Translations under genes and position numbers: made by a program
From: an uncultured Muribaculaceae bacterium
GTDB lineage: Bacteria; Bacteroidota; Bacteroidia; Bacteroidales; Muribaculaceae
Direction: 5' to 3'
NCBI GenBank assembly: GCA_910576935.1
Contig: CAJTKG010000012.1
Span: forward strand, 1 to 64,000
DNA: 64,000 bases
Shown here: piece after piece, positions 7,955 through 15,273 of the stretch
Layout: each line of letters starts with the position of its first letter
Position numbering within the stretch: position 1 is the stretch's first letter
Notes under the pieces: model-generated
Database searches by the model: none
Seen by the model: only the letters and a program-made list of their open reading frames with translations
What the model was told of the DNA's origin: nothing

Positions 7955-8529
7955 TGTAATAAACGTTTGATGTGTTGTGTGATATTTTCGATTCCACCCG
8001 ACCCCCATGCAGCGCCGAGCGCGGCCACGCCCGAGAAGCCTGTGTCGCGCAGTCGGCCGATTGTGTCGGCGCTGACGCCTCCGAGGGCGAATGTGTCACT
8101 GTCGAGCCGCCCGTCGTCAAAGGCGCCGCGCAGTTCGTCGGGTGTGAAAATGGTTGTATAGCCTTGTTTTGAAATGCTGTCGAAAACAGGGCTTATGAAG
8201 CGGTAATCGGTAATGGGAGCGGCAGCGACAACTTCAGCTATGGAGTGGCACGAACGGCTGACGATGCCTTTGAAATCTTCGGGCGTTGAAGGGTTGCGGC
8301 TGTTGAGGTGTATGCCGCAGCCATAGCGCAGGGCCAGCGGGTGGCAGTCGTTGAGCGAGAGCCGGCCGCGATAGTGTCGGTCAATGCGCCCGATGATGCC
8401 GGCGATGGTTTCGGCTGACAGCCGGGGATGACGCAGGTGTACACGTTCGACACCGAGGTCGAGCATCGTCATGATGGCCTCGGCTTCGGCCCGGACGGGT
8501 GTCTCGGGTGTGATGACAATAAGTCTCAT
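7939..8529 (-). CDS. Second ThiE/TenI-family protein
   Basis: A 196-residue TIM-barrel protein of the ThiE/TenI family. It has weaker versions of the ThiE motifs: VHLRHPRLSA in place of the lysine-rich QLR-KD loop, RLSLNDCHPLALRYGCGIHL, PVFDSISKQGY and ALGGVSADTIG. The start at 8529 overlaps the thiS stop as ATGA; earlier starts fall within thiS. Known TenI proteins aromatise the thiazole tautomer instead of making thiamine phosphate, and the altered pyrophosphate loop agrees with such a role here, although a second synthase cannot be excluded. It lies between thiS and thiE under the TPP riboswitch. Confidence 0.8.
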   Translation of the reverse strand: MRLIVITPETPVRAEAEAIMTMLDLGVERVHLRHPRLSAETIAGIIGRIDRHYRGRLSLNDCHPLALRYGCGIHLNSRNPSTPEDFKGIVSRSCHSIAEVVAAAPITDYRFISPVFDSISKQGYTTIFTPDELRGAFDDGRLDSDTFALGGVSADTIGRLRDTGFSGVAALGAAWGSGGIENITQHIKRLLQCCNS

Positions 8530-8726
8530 CCGCCGCAGACAGCTCTGATGACGGTGATTTTCATCGCTTCTTCGAGCTGCGTCGACGCCCATGATTCGCG
8601 ACGCACCACCTTGCCGCCTATAGCGACGGCTGTGCCGGGCAGAGCGAGGCCTTCGCGCTCGAGCAGAGTTGCGATATCGGTTGAGCCTTTGGCGTCGACG
8701 GCCTTGTTGTTGATAAATATTTTCAT
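8526..8726 (-). CDS. thiS: Sulfur carrier protein ThiS
   Basis: A 66-residue ubiquitin-like carrier ending in the diagnostic Gly-Gly (AVCGG), which ThiF adenylates and which then carries sulfur as a thiocarboxylate to ThiG. It starts MKIFINNKAV at 8726, with a purine-rich AAAAAGGT a few bases upstream on the mRNA. Length and the GTAVAIGGKVVRRESWAS core fit ThiS. It is the first gene after the TPP riboswitch and its stop overlaps the next start. Confidence 0.95.
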   Translation of the reverse strand: MKIFINNKAVDAKGSTDIATLLEREGLALPGTAVAIGGKVVRRESWASTQLEEAMKITVIRAVCGG

Positions 8727-8802
8727 AATCGACCTTTTTGTGAGGGGTTGCCGCCGCAGGAACAAGGGCAAGGTGTGAATCTGCAATAGTGCAATACTAT
8801 GA

Positions 8803-8883
8803 ACAAGTCCTTTCGACGGTACTAACCGTGTCAAGTTCATAGGGTATAATCTCAGCCTCGGTCGATGAGGCACCCCTCTTGTT
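8803..8883 (-). promoter_or_regulatory. TPP riboswitch (THI element)
   Basis: Read on the minus strand, this has the conserved THI-box order: GAGGGGTGC, then GGCTGAGATTATACCC, then GAACTTGACACGGTTAGTACC. The P1 helix forms between AACAAG (8878-8883) and CTTGTT (8803-8808). It lies between the operon promoter and thiS, so it should shut down all nine thiamine genes when thiamine pyrophosphate is plentiful. An expression platform of about 75 nt follows before thiS. Confidence 0.93.
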
Positions 8884-8895
8884 GGAATTCGGGGG

Positions 8896-8927
8896 CAAAG
8901 ATATGCCTAAATATTGAAAAGACCAAA
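8896..8927 (-). promoter_or_regulatory. Promoter of the thiamine operon
   Basis: Minus-strand TTTG (8924-8927), a 20-bp spacer, then TATCTTTG (8896-8903): an exact match to the Bacteroidetes consensus. It lies just upstream of the riboswitch. Confidence 0.85.
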
Positions 8928-8966
8928 ATAAATCGCCTATCCGTCGGCTATACGGGTAAATTTTGT

Positions 8967-8974
8967 TACTTTTG
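8967..8974 (+). promoter_or_regulatory. -7 promoter element of nagB
   Basis: TACTTTTG matches TAnnTTTG; no clear TTTG is found 19-21 bp upstream. It gives a leader of about 40 nt before nagB and is back to back with the thiamine promoter. Confidence 0.6.
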
Positions 8975-9016
8975 CAGCAGAAACAACTATATTAACCACT
9001 ATAAAATTTAATCATC

Positions 9017-9826
9017 ATGAGACTGATTATTGAAAAGAATTATGACGAGGTTTCACGCTGGGCTGCCAATTATGTCGCAGCCCGCATCAACGAGGCGTGT
9101 CCCACTCCCGATAAACCATTTGTGCTCGGCTGTCCGACTGGCAGTTCGCCTCTGGGTATGTACCGTCACCTTATCAAACTCAACAAAGAGGGCAAAGTGT
9201 CGTTCAAAAACGTCGTTACGTTCAACATGGATGAATACTGCGGTATTCCCCGCGACCACGAGCAGAGCTATTACACATTCATGTGGACCAACTTCTTCAA
9301 CCAGATAGACATTCTGCCCGAGAATGTCAATATCCTCAACGGCAACGCCGCCGATCCGGCAGAGGAATGCCGCCGTTATGAAGAGAAAATCGCCTCTTAT
9401 GGCGGTATCGATCTTTTCCTTGGCGGTGTCGGTCCCGACGGACATATCGCGTTCAACGAGCCCGGTTCGTCTCTGACATCAAAGACCCGCATGAAGACAT
9501 TGACTCAGGATACTATAATCGCCAACTCGCGTTTCTTTGAAAACAATGTCGACCTCGTGCCCAAGACTGCGCTCACTGTCGGCGTCGGCACTATCATGAG
9601 CGCCAAGAGTGTGCTGTTGATTGTCAATGGCTATAACAAGGCCCGCGCTCTGCATCACGGTGTCGAGGGCGGCATCTCGCAGATGTGGACGATCTCGGCC
9701 CTCCAGCTTCATGCCAAGGCACTTCTCGTCGCCGACGAAGACGCCTGTGCTGAACTTAAGGTTTCGACCTACCGCTATTTCAAAGACATCGAGAAAGCCA
9801 ATCTCGATCCCGAGTCGCAGCTCTAA
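9017..9826 (+). CDS. nagB: Glucosamine-6-phosphate deaminase NagB
   Basis: Converts glucosamine 6-phosphate to fructose 6-phosphate and ammonia, feeding amino sugars from host or diet glycans into glycolysis. The 269-residue protein matches E. coli NagB length (266). It has the phosphate loop LGCPTGSSPLGMYRHLI, the catalytic aspartate motif FNMDEYCG, and GGVGPDGHIAFNEPGSS with the catalytic histidine. It has its own promoter and a strong terminator, and is transcribed away from the thiamine operon. Confidence 0.97.
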   Translation: MRLIIEKNYDEVSRWAANYVAARINEACPTPDKPFVLGCPTGSSPLGMYRHLIKLNKEGKVSFKNVVTFNMDEYCGIPRDHEQSYYTFMWTNFFNQIDILPENVNILNGNAADPAEECRRYEEKIASYGGIDLFLGGVGPDGHIAFNEPGSSLTSKTRMKTLTQDTIIANSRFFENNVDLVPKTALTVGVGTIMSAKSVLLIVNGYNKARALHHGVEGGISQMWTISALQLHAKALLVADEDACAELKVSTYRYFKDIEKANLDPESQL

Positions 9827-9840
9827 GCTACGTCATGTGA

Positions 9841-9882
9841 ACAACAATAGCGGCGCCCCATCAGGGGCGCCGCTATTGTTGT
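9841..9882. terminator. Bidirectional terminator between nagB and glsB
   Basis: A long, nearly perfect stem (acaacaatagcggcgccc / ggggcgccgctattgttgt) with a short loop lies between two convergent genes. Either strand could use it. Confidence 0.85.
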
Positions 9883-9898
9883 TCTATAATGCCGGTTG

Positions 9899-10849
9899 TC
9901 AGACGTGTCCGATTCTCATGTCGTCGGGATGGAAAGTGTCGATATGGCGCTGTTTCTTTTCTTCGAGTATTTCCGAGATGGCAAGGAAAATGCCGCTTTC
10001 CTCGACGTTGCCGAATTCGTCGTTTACGGCGGTGCCGAACATGCGCATCGTCGGCGACAGACTCATATATGCGTTGACCAAGGGCGGGATGTTGTCGCCG
10101 TGGTGACGTATCTCGGCGTTGAGAATCTTGTAGTCAGACTTGAAATCGTCGCCTGTGAAAATCCGTGCAAGAGTTTCGGTGTCGGCGTTAGTCTCGAGAG
10201 GTGTGATCGGCGTGACGAGGCGGTCGGGGTCCGGAAAATGTTTGTTTAGGAAGTATAGTATCATGTCGCGGCATTCGGCCGTGTAGCTTGGATACATCGT
10301 CACTTTGCCGAACAGATATTTCATGTCGGGGTGTATTACAGTGAGCGAGCCGAGGCCGTCCCAGAGGTTGTCGAGAGTGTATATCGCTTTTGCCCCGGCG
10401 CGCGACGACTGGTATTCGGGGCGCACGAACGAGCGTCCCAGTTCGATGGTGTAGGGCAGATAGTCGGTGATAAACTCGGGCGAGAATCTAAACATGTGAC
10501 TCGTGGCGATTCGCGGCACACCGTCCTCAATGACAATGTCGCGGCCGCAGATGAAACGGTAGCCTCCGAGTATGAGCTTATTCTCGGGATCCCAGACGAT
10601 CAGCTGTTTGCATGGCGGAGCCATCGTGTCGAAGCGGTCGATGTCACATTCAAGCCCGGTGCCGCCGCCGGCGAGACGGAATGAAATCTCGCGCAGACGT
10701 CCGATCTCACGCATCACTCCGGGACAGCTGTCGGCAGTGATAACATATATGTCGTTGTTGCCTTTGTTTGTCTTGCGGAGAAAATATTCGGGTTTGAGCT
10801 CGGCTTCGATGATGTTGATGTCTACCGGGTCAATTATTTTTTCGTTCAT
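9899..10849 (-). CDS. glsB: GNAT-fold N-acyltransferase, probable glycine lipid synthase GlsB
   Basis: A 316-residue acyltransferase of the OlsB-like superfamily. In Bacteroides, GlsB N-acylates glycine with a 3-hydroxy fatty acid, and GlsA then adds a second acyl chain to make glycine lipids. Family features include REISFRLAGGGTGLECDIDR near the N-terminus, LIVWDPENKLILGGYRFICG, and ELGRSFVRPEYQSSR with a basic acyl-CoA/ACP contact region. Pairing with a PlsC-like gene overlapping it by 20 bases strongly supports the glycine-lipid assignment. An ornithine-lipid type substrate remains possible because specificity is not readable. Confidence 0.72.
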   Translation of the reverse strand: MNEKIIDPVDINIIEAELKPEYFLRKTNKGNNDIYVITADSCPGVMREIGRLREISFRLAGGGTGLECDIDRFDTMAPPCKQLIVWDPENKLILGGYRFICGRDIVIEDGVPRIATSHMFRFSPEFITDYLPYTIELGRSFVRPEYQSSRAGAKAIYTLDNLWDGLGSLTVIHPDMKYLFGKVTMYPSYTAECRDMILYFLNKHFPDPDRLVTPITPLETNADTETLARIFTGDDFKSDYKILNAEIRHHGDNIPPLVNAYMSLSPTMRMFGTAVNDEFGNVEESGIFLAISEILEEKKQRHIDTFHPDDMRIGHV

Positions 10850-11687
10850 TGGCGCTACTGTCTTTTAGGTTGTAAACGATGTCTTTGATTTCCATGGCTT
10901 TGCCCTGCAGGTCGCCTCCGTCGGCGAGAGCAAGGTGGCTTATGGGATAACCGCAGATTATCTCGAATGTCTTGCTCTCTGACTTGAAGACTTCGCGAGG
11001 CAGGAGCAACATTTCGAGATTGAATCTGATGCCGAGCTTTTTCCGCAGCGCGGCGAAGCGGTAGAAGGTATTTGAATTGCAGCCGTCGAAATATACCGGC
11101 AGTATGTCGCGTTTGAATTCTATGGCTTTGGCGACAAACATTTTGTGCCATGCCAGGTCGCGTATGACTCCGTTCTGACGGCGGGAGCATAGGCCGGCGG
11201 GGAAAATTATGACCGGTTGGTCTCCGGCGAGCAGCCGGTCAATCTCGACGATTGAGCGACGGCTCTGTGCGCCATGTTTATTGATGGGTATAAAGCAGTT
11301 TTCGAGAGGTTTGACGGCCATAAGCAGATCGTTGACCAGAAATCTGACGCCTGAGCCGTAGATGCGGGTAAACAGTGAGATGAGCGCCATGCCGTCGAGT
11401 CCGCCGAGAGGGTGGTTGCAGACGATTATAAGTCTGTCGGTGCCTGCCGGCGGCAGATTCTCGAGACCCTTCACGTCGATTCTGATGTTGAGGTCATAGA
11501 AGACGCCGTCGCAGAAGTCGGCTCCCGTACGCGGGAAATTGTGCTCGAGCAGATAGTTGAGACGGTCCTGACAGATGAGTTTCTTGATCCGGGAGACGAG
11601 AGGACGCGGTATGCGGCGCGCTTTGTCGCCGAGTCGTTCGGCGATAACGGCGTCGATGTCGATTTTTATCGGTTTGCTCTCACTCAT
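10830..11687 (-). CDS. glsA: PlsC-like acyltransferase, probable glycine lipid O-acyltransferase GlsA
   Basis: A 285-residue membrane-associated 1-acylglycerol-phosphate-acyltransferase-like protein. The catalytic histidine and aspartate lie in CNHPLGGLDGMA, followed by the acceptor motif FIPINKHGAQSRRSI and the IIFPAGLCSRR block. By analogy with Bacteroides GlsA it should O-acylate the mono-acyl glycine made by GlsB, giving the diacylated glycine lipid of the envelope. It is first in a two-gene unit and overlaps glsB by 20 bases. A general lysophospholipid acyltransferase is the alternative. Confidence 0.72.
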   Translation of the reverse strand: MSESKPIKIDIDAVIAERLGDKARRIPRPLVSRIKKLICQDRLNYLLEHNFPRTGADFCDGVFYDLNIRIDVKGLENLPPAGTDRLIIVCNHPLGGLDGMALISLFTRIYGSGVRFLVNDLLMAVKPLENCFIPINKHGAQSRRSIVEIDRLLAGDQPVIIFPAGLCSRRQNGVIRDLAWHKMFVAKAIEFKRDILPVYFDGCNSNTFYRFAALRKKLGIRFNLEMLLLPREVFKSESKTFEIICGYPISHLALADGGDLQGKAMEIKDIVYNLKDSSANERKNN

Positions 11688-11724
11688 TTTGAGGTAATTT
11701 CTGCGTTGCGGTTGAAATGAAATG

Positions 11725-11732
11725 CAAATTTA
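11725..11732 (-). promoter_or_regulatory. -7 promoter element of glsA-glsB
   Basis: Minus-strand TAAATTTG lies 38 bp upstream of the glsA start. No clear TTTG is seen 20 bp further upstream. Confidence 0.5.
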
Positions 11733-11751
11733 TATAAAAATAATGTAAGAG

Positions 11752-11784
11752 TTGGCTTGTAAGCCGTTTTTTTGCCTAAATTTG
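11752..11784 (+). promoter_or_regulatory. Promoter of the epimerase-like/MptE-like pair
   Basis: TAAATTTG (11777-11784) with TTGG (11752-11755) 21 bp upstream. The start codon is only 10 nt past the -7 element, implying a very short leader. Confidence 0.6.
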
Positions 11785-11794
11785 CTCATCAGCT

Positions 11795-12493
11795 ATGAAT
11801 AATCGCGACGAAAAAGAAATTTTTGTACATGCGCCGGGGCGCGAGTTTGTCATGCCCTTTATCAGGCGTGATCTCAGGTCATATGCCTTGACCGAGATTG
11901 CCGGTGAGACAACGGATTATGCGGTAATGATTTCGACTACAGATGTCTATGCTGTGCCGGAAGGCGACGGTTTCAATGAATTGGCTCCGATCTCCGATAG
12001 TTCTGACGCATATTTGGCCGAAGCGGCGTATATCGATAAGTGCCGGGCTCTCGGCTTGTCTCCGACCATATTGCGTTGCGGCCACATCGTCGGCACGGGC
12101 ATGAACGGTCTGCCGCGACGCATCGCCGAGAGCATCTACCGCGGTGTCTTTGTCGACATCAGGGGCAACACAGCCCGGCAGAGTTTTGTCCATGCCTCCG
12201 ACCTTGGGCAGGCCATCGGCCTTACTCTCGGCTCGGGCGAAGTCTTTAACGTCACTGACGGTTGCGATCCGACGATGGCCGACTTTGCCGACGCGCTGGC
12301 TGTGCGTATAAGTCAGAAACGTCTGTTTTCGGTGTCTCCGCGAATTTTCAGATTCTTTTATGGCAAAAGATTTTACGGGCAACTGACGGAAAACAAAACC
12401 TTTTCGGGCGAGAAGTTGCGTTCGCGCGGATTCAAGGCCGCGCCCGTGACCGAATACCTGAAAACCCACGTTTACGACGATGAAAGTCTCTGA
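11795..12493 (+). CDS. Truncated NAD-dependent epimerase/dehydratase-like protein
   Basis: A 232-residue protein resembling the C-terminal two thirds of extended short-chain dehydrogenases. It retains a TTDVYAVPEG strand (compare SSxxVY in epimerases), LSPTILRCGHIVGTGMNGLP, the substrate-domain motif RQSFVHASDLGQAI and GEVFNVTDG. The N-terminal Rossmann GxxGxxG loop and the YxxxK catalytic pair are not seen, so NAD-dependent catalysis is doubtful. The DNA before the start has no in-frame remnant I can recognise, and a promoter lies directly upstream, so this looks like an established short form and not a recent break. It overlaps the following MptE-like gene by 14 bases, suggesting joint function. 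Confidence 0.65.
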   Translation: MNNRDEKEIFVHAPGREFVMPFIRRDLRSYALTEIAGETTDYAVMISTTDVYAVPEGDGFNELAPISDSSDAYLAEAAYIDKCRALGLSPTILRCGHIVGTGMNGLPRRIAESIYRGVFVDIRGNTARQSFVHASDLGQAIGLTLGSGEVFNVTDGCDPTMADFADALAVRISQKRLFSVSPRIFRFFYGKRFYGQLTENKTFSGEKLRSRGFKAAPVTEYLKTHVYDDESL

Positions 12494-13319
12494 GGCGGTT
12501 TCGACGGCCGGAGCGTCGTTAAAGAGCATAGTCAAGATGGCGTTGCTGTCGCGACGTCCGACGGTAAAACGAGCGTTAGAGGCTGAGGCCGCTCCGCTGG
12601 TGATTCTCGCCAACGGTCCGTCTTTGAGACGGACTATTGCCGAGCGACTTGACGACTTGAAGGAAATGTCGACGATGGCTGTCAACTTTGCCGCTTTGGC
12701 CGACGAGTTCATGCAGATCCGCCCCGGCAGATATATTCTGGCCGACCCTCATTTCTTCAGTCGTGTCGATGATAAGAATGTCGCTGCGCTATGGCGACGT
12801 CTGGCTGCGGTCGACTGGCCGATGACTCTATATGTCGATGCGCGTCAGGGCCATAGAGTATGGAATATGGCGGCGCTTCCGTCTAATGTAAGGGTCGAGA
12901 TGTTCAACGCCGTAGGTGTGGAGGGTTGGCAATGGCTTGAGACAGTTGCATACCGCAGCGGGCTGGCGATGCCGCGCCCGCGCAATGTGCTGATACCTGC
13001 GATTATGACAGCTATCAGGGCCGGATTCTCGGAAATTTATATCGCCGGTGCCGATCATTCGTGGCTTCAGTCGATATGGGTCACCGAAGATAACGAGGTA
13101 GTCTCGGTCCAGCCCCACTTCTACAAAGAGGATGACGACGAGAAAAAACGTGTCGTCAACGAATATAAGTCATATCGTCTGCATCAGATTCTCGAAAGCT
13201 TCAAGGTGGCCTTCGAGAGTTATCACCGCATAGCCCGATATGCACGCCGTGCCGGCGTGAAAATCTACAATTCGACCCCCGGGAGTTATATCGATGCCTT
13301 CGAGCGCAAGCCGTTCTGA
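12480..13319 (+). CDS. MptE-like (DUF115-type) protein, function unknown
   Basis: A 279-residue soluble protein with the nucleotide-binding-like motif LVILANGPSLRRT near residue 42 and a later VLIPAIMTAIRAGFSEIYIA followed by GADHSW. This arrangement is found in DUF115/MptE-like proteins and resembles GT42-type glycosyltransferases, both of which occur in surface glycan clusters. No signal peptide or membrane helix is seen. It is translationally coupled to the truncated epimerase-like gene. A role in nucleotide-sugar or glycan metabolism is inference; I do not recognise a precise function. Confidence 0.55.
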   Translation: MKVSEAVSTAGASLKSIVKMALLSRRPTVKRALEAEAAPLVILANGPSLRRTIAERLDDLKEMSTMAVNFAALADEFMQIRPGRYILADPHFFSRVDDKNVAALWRRLAAVDWPMTLYVDARQGHRVWNMAALPSNVRVEMFNAVGVEGWQWLETVAYRSGLAMPRPRNVLIPAIMTAIRAGFSEIYIAGADHSWLQSIWVTEDNEVVSVQPHFYKEDDDEKKRVVNEYKSYRLHQILESFKVAFESYHRIARYARRAGVKIYNSTPGSYIDAFERKPF

Positions 13320-13340
13320 TGTCGCTGTCTGTCGTGATAT

Positions 13341-13379
13341 ACAAACGAGGCTCTGTCGTCGCGACAGAGCCTCGTTTGT
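13341..13379 (+). terminator. Terminator after the MptE-like gene
   Basis: A perfect stem (acaaacgaggctctgtcg / cgacagagcctcgtttgt) lies just after the stop codon. Confidence 0.85.
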
Positions 13380-13428
13380 TGTGTATCTAACACTAAATAC
13401 CTAAAACCATTTGATAATACTTTTTTAC

Positions 13429-13544
13429 TTATATTTGAATCCTGATTAAAACCTTTGGGTTGTCTTGGACCTGAATAATTATTTACAGGGGCAAAATTAA
13501 CAAGCCTTTATCTGTATTACCGGCATATTTAGATTCAAATATAA
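13429..13544. repeat. 13-bp inverted repeat enclosing 90 bp in an AT-rich gap
   Basis: Perfect arms ttatatttgaatc (13429-13441) and gattcaaatataa (13532-13544). The enclosed 90 bp has a minus-strand TAnnTTTG match (13492-13499). The rest of the gap up to 13624 is AT-rich and also holds a palindrome of two 9-nt arms around one base (atattttaa c ttaaaatat). No gene is seen between 13380 and 13624. Confidence 0.6.
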
Positions 13545-13624
13545 ATGAATATAAAATATATTTTAACTTAAAATATTGTAAAGCAATGTGTTTCGATAGT
13601 AACTGTTTTTCAAAAATATAAGTT

Positions 13625-15181
13625 CTATTTTAAGTTGAAATTACCGATTTTCATGATGTCAGTCTCGAAATTGTCGCGGTCGGCGGCTCTGCTCTTAAGC
13701 TTGTTGCGGTAGGTGTAGACCGTGTTGACCGACAGGCCGAGGAATTTGGCTATGCGGGCGCAGTCGTCAATGCCGAGACGCATGAATGCGAGGATGCGTA
13801 TCTCGGGTGTGAGGCTTTTGGGGCTCGGAGGGGTTATCTGTCGGTCGGGTAGGAAGAGTCGGTTCAATTTGTCGACAAAACCGGGATAGATGCTTAGAAA
13901 TGCTTCGTCGAAATTGGCGAGAAATTTTTCGGTCTTGCTTTGCAATATTTTGCCCGATTCGGCCATCTCGTAGAAATCCTGCACCTGTCCGGCTTTGATT
14001 TTTCTGACTGCGAGACGGTTGAAATCTTCGAGCTGATCGACATACGATGAACAGAGGGCGAGAACCTGAGTGATATATTTGTCTTTTGTGGCGTTTGAGT
14101 TGGCCAGATCTGTCTGCAGGCGCTGCATCTTTTTACGCGAGCGGTAGTTGAAGGCGAGCAGAGCTATGCAGGCAATTATGGTGGCTGAGAGTATACCGAT
14201 CAAAACAATCAGCAGTCTATGACTTTGTGAGTCTTTTAGATCGAAAGATTTTGCGATAATAGGCAGCGCGCGGGCACTCTCGAGAGTGCGTATTCCCGAG
14301 CCTGACTCTATCGAGTTGTCGAGAGCCGCCATAAGGTAGCGGTAGGCGCGGTCGACATCACCGCGGTCATATAGTTCGTTGCTGAGGTTTTGCAGCGATG
14401 TAGCCTCTTTGGTGCCGGCGGCAATGTCGCTTGCCGCCGAGAGGGTCAGATAGAAAAGAGTCTCGTTTTTGCGGCCGGTGGTTCCATAGCATTGCGACAT
14501 GAGATTGGTTGCACGTGCAAACAGATTGTCGCTGAAATCGAGTTGCCCCATGGCGTCGCTCAGGGATGCTATTGTAGCTGTATAATCTTTGTCGGCGAAG
14601 TGCTTGACTGCCGAGTGGTATTTATGGTGGGGCGATTCGCGGGGCAGATATTTGAGCAACGAGTCGTTGCAGCTGTATGATTTGGCGAGATAGCTGTCGC
14701 GTTCGGCACCTTCGGGGTAGAACGCTACGATATACTGATAAAGGTCGAATCCGCTGTCATAGTACAAAACAGCGTCAGCTTCGGAGATACTGTCATGATC
14801 GATGGCTTCGCGCATCGCTATTGCCTCGTGTATCATTCCTTTTACCGGCAGCAATGCGCTTATTTTCATTCTGATGCGGTTGGCTTTGGCATCAGGAATT
14901 ATGGCAAGGGCTTTTTTATAGCAGCTTATGGCCGAGTCGAGATTTATACGTCGGTAAAGGTCTCCGAGTTGCTCGAGTGTTTCGGCGGGTATTTGATTTT
15001 TGCCTTTTAGTGTGATTTTGATGCTGTCGATAGATGCTTTCTTTCTGTTTGCAGAACGGTCACGGATGTCAAGCAGGCTGTCGAGCATACAAATAGCGTC
15101 ATCAATGTTTTTAGGCATCGGTGTGGCACCTGTCTTCAGTGAGATCAGGGCTAATGCTAATATGGTAAGAAGTCTCAACAT
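13625..15181 (-). CDS. DUF6377-type membrane regulator with TPR and HTH regions
   Basis: A 518-residue protein typical of Bacteroidales. It has an N-terminal signal sequence (about 1-20), helical TPR-like repeats (about 60-310) presumably outside the inner membrane, one transmembrane helix (about 322-345), a coiled coil and a C-terminal cytoplasmic domain. The last part, around RLGIDDCARIAKFLGLSVNT and VYTYRNKLKSR, is a LuxR-like helix-turn-helix. The layout suggests a one-component regulator that senses across the membrane and binds DNA, but its signal and targets are unknown. It has its own promoter and lies next to a Crp-family gene. Confidence 0.8.
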   Translation of the reverse strand: MLRLLTILALALISLKTGATPMPKNIDDAICMLDSLLDIRDRSANRKKASIDSIKITLKGKNQIPAETLEQLGDLYRRINLDSAISCYKKALAIIPDAKANRIRMKISALLPVKGMIHEAIAMREAIDHDSISEADAVLYYDSGFDLYQYIVAFYPEGAERDSYLAKSYSCNDSLLKYLPRESPHHKYHSAVKHFADKDYTATIASLSDAMGQLDFSDNLFARATNLMSQCYGTTGRKNETLFYLTLSAASDIAAGTKEATSLQNLSNELYDRGDVDRAYRYLMAALDNSIESGSGIRTLESARALPIIAKSFDLKDSQSHRLLIVLIGILSATIIACIALLAFNYRSRKKMQRLQTDLANSNATKDKYITQVLALCSSYVDQLEDFNRLAVRKIKAGQVQDFYEMAESGKILQSKTEKFLANFDEAFLSIYPGFVDKLNRLFLPDRQITPPSPKSLTPEIRILAFMRLGIDDCARIAKFLGLSVNTVYTYRNKLKSRAADRDNFETDIMKIGNFNLK

Positions 15182-15198
15182 ATCCCGCAGTTATAGTG

Positions 15199-15206
15199 CA
15201 AAGATA
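15199..15206 (-). promoter_or_regulatory. -7 promoter element of the DUF6377 gene
   Basis: Minus-strand TATCTTTG lies 18 bp upstream of the start codon. No -33 TTTG is found at the usual distance. Confidence 0.55.
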
Positions 15207-15273
15207 TTTCTTTTTTTGTGACAGCGGCCGGTAAGTTCAAGTTAAAAGATGTGTTATATTCAGGTCTCGGTGC

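Noticed and set aside
13429..13544. Invertible promoter (phase variation) interpretation
   Set aside because: Neither orientation would point the promoter-like element at the start of a gene, and no recombinase gene is adjacent; kept only as an unexplained inverted repeat.
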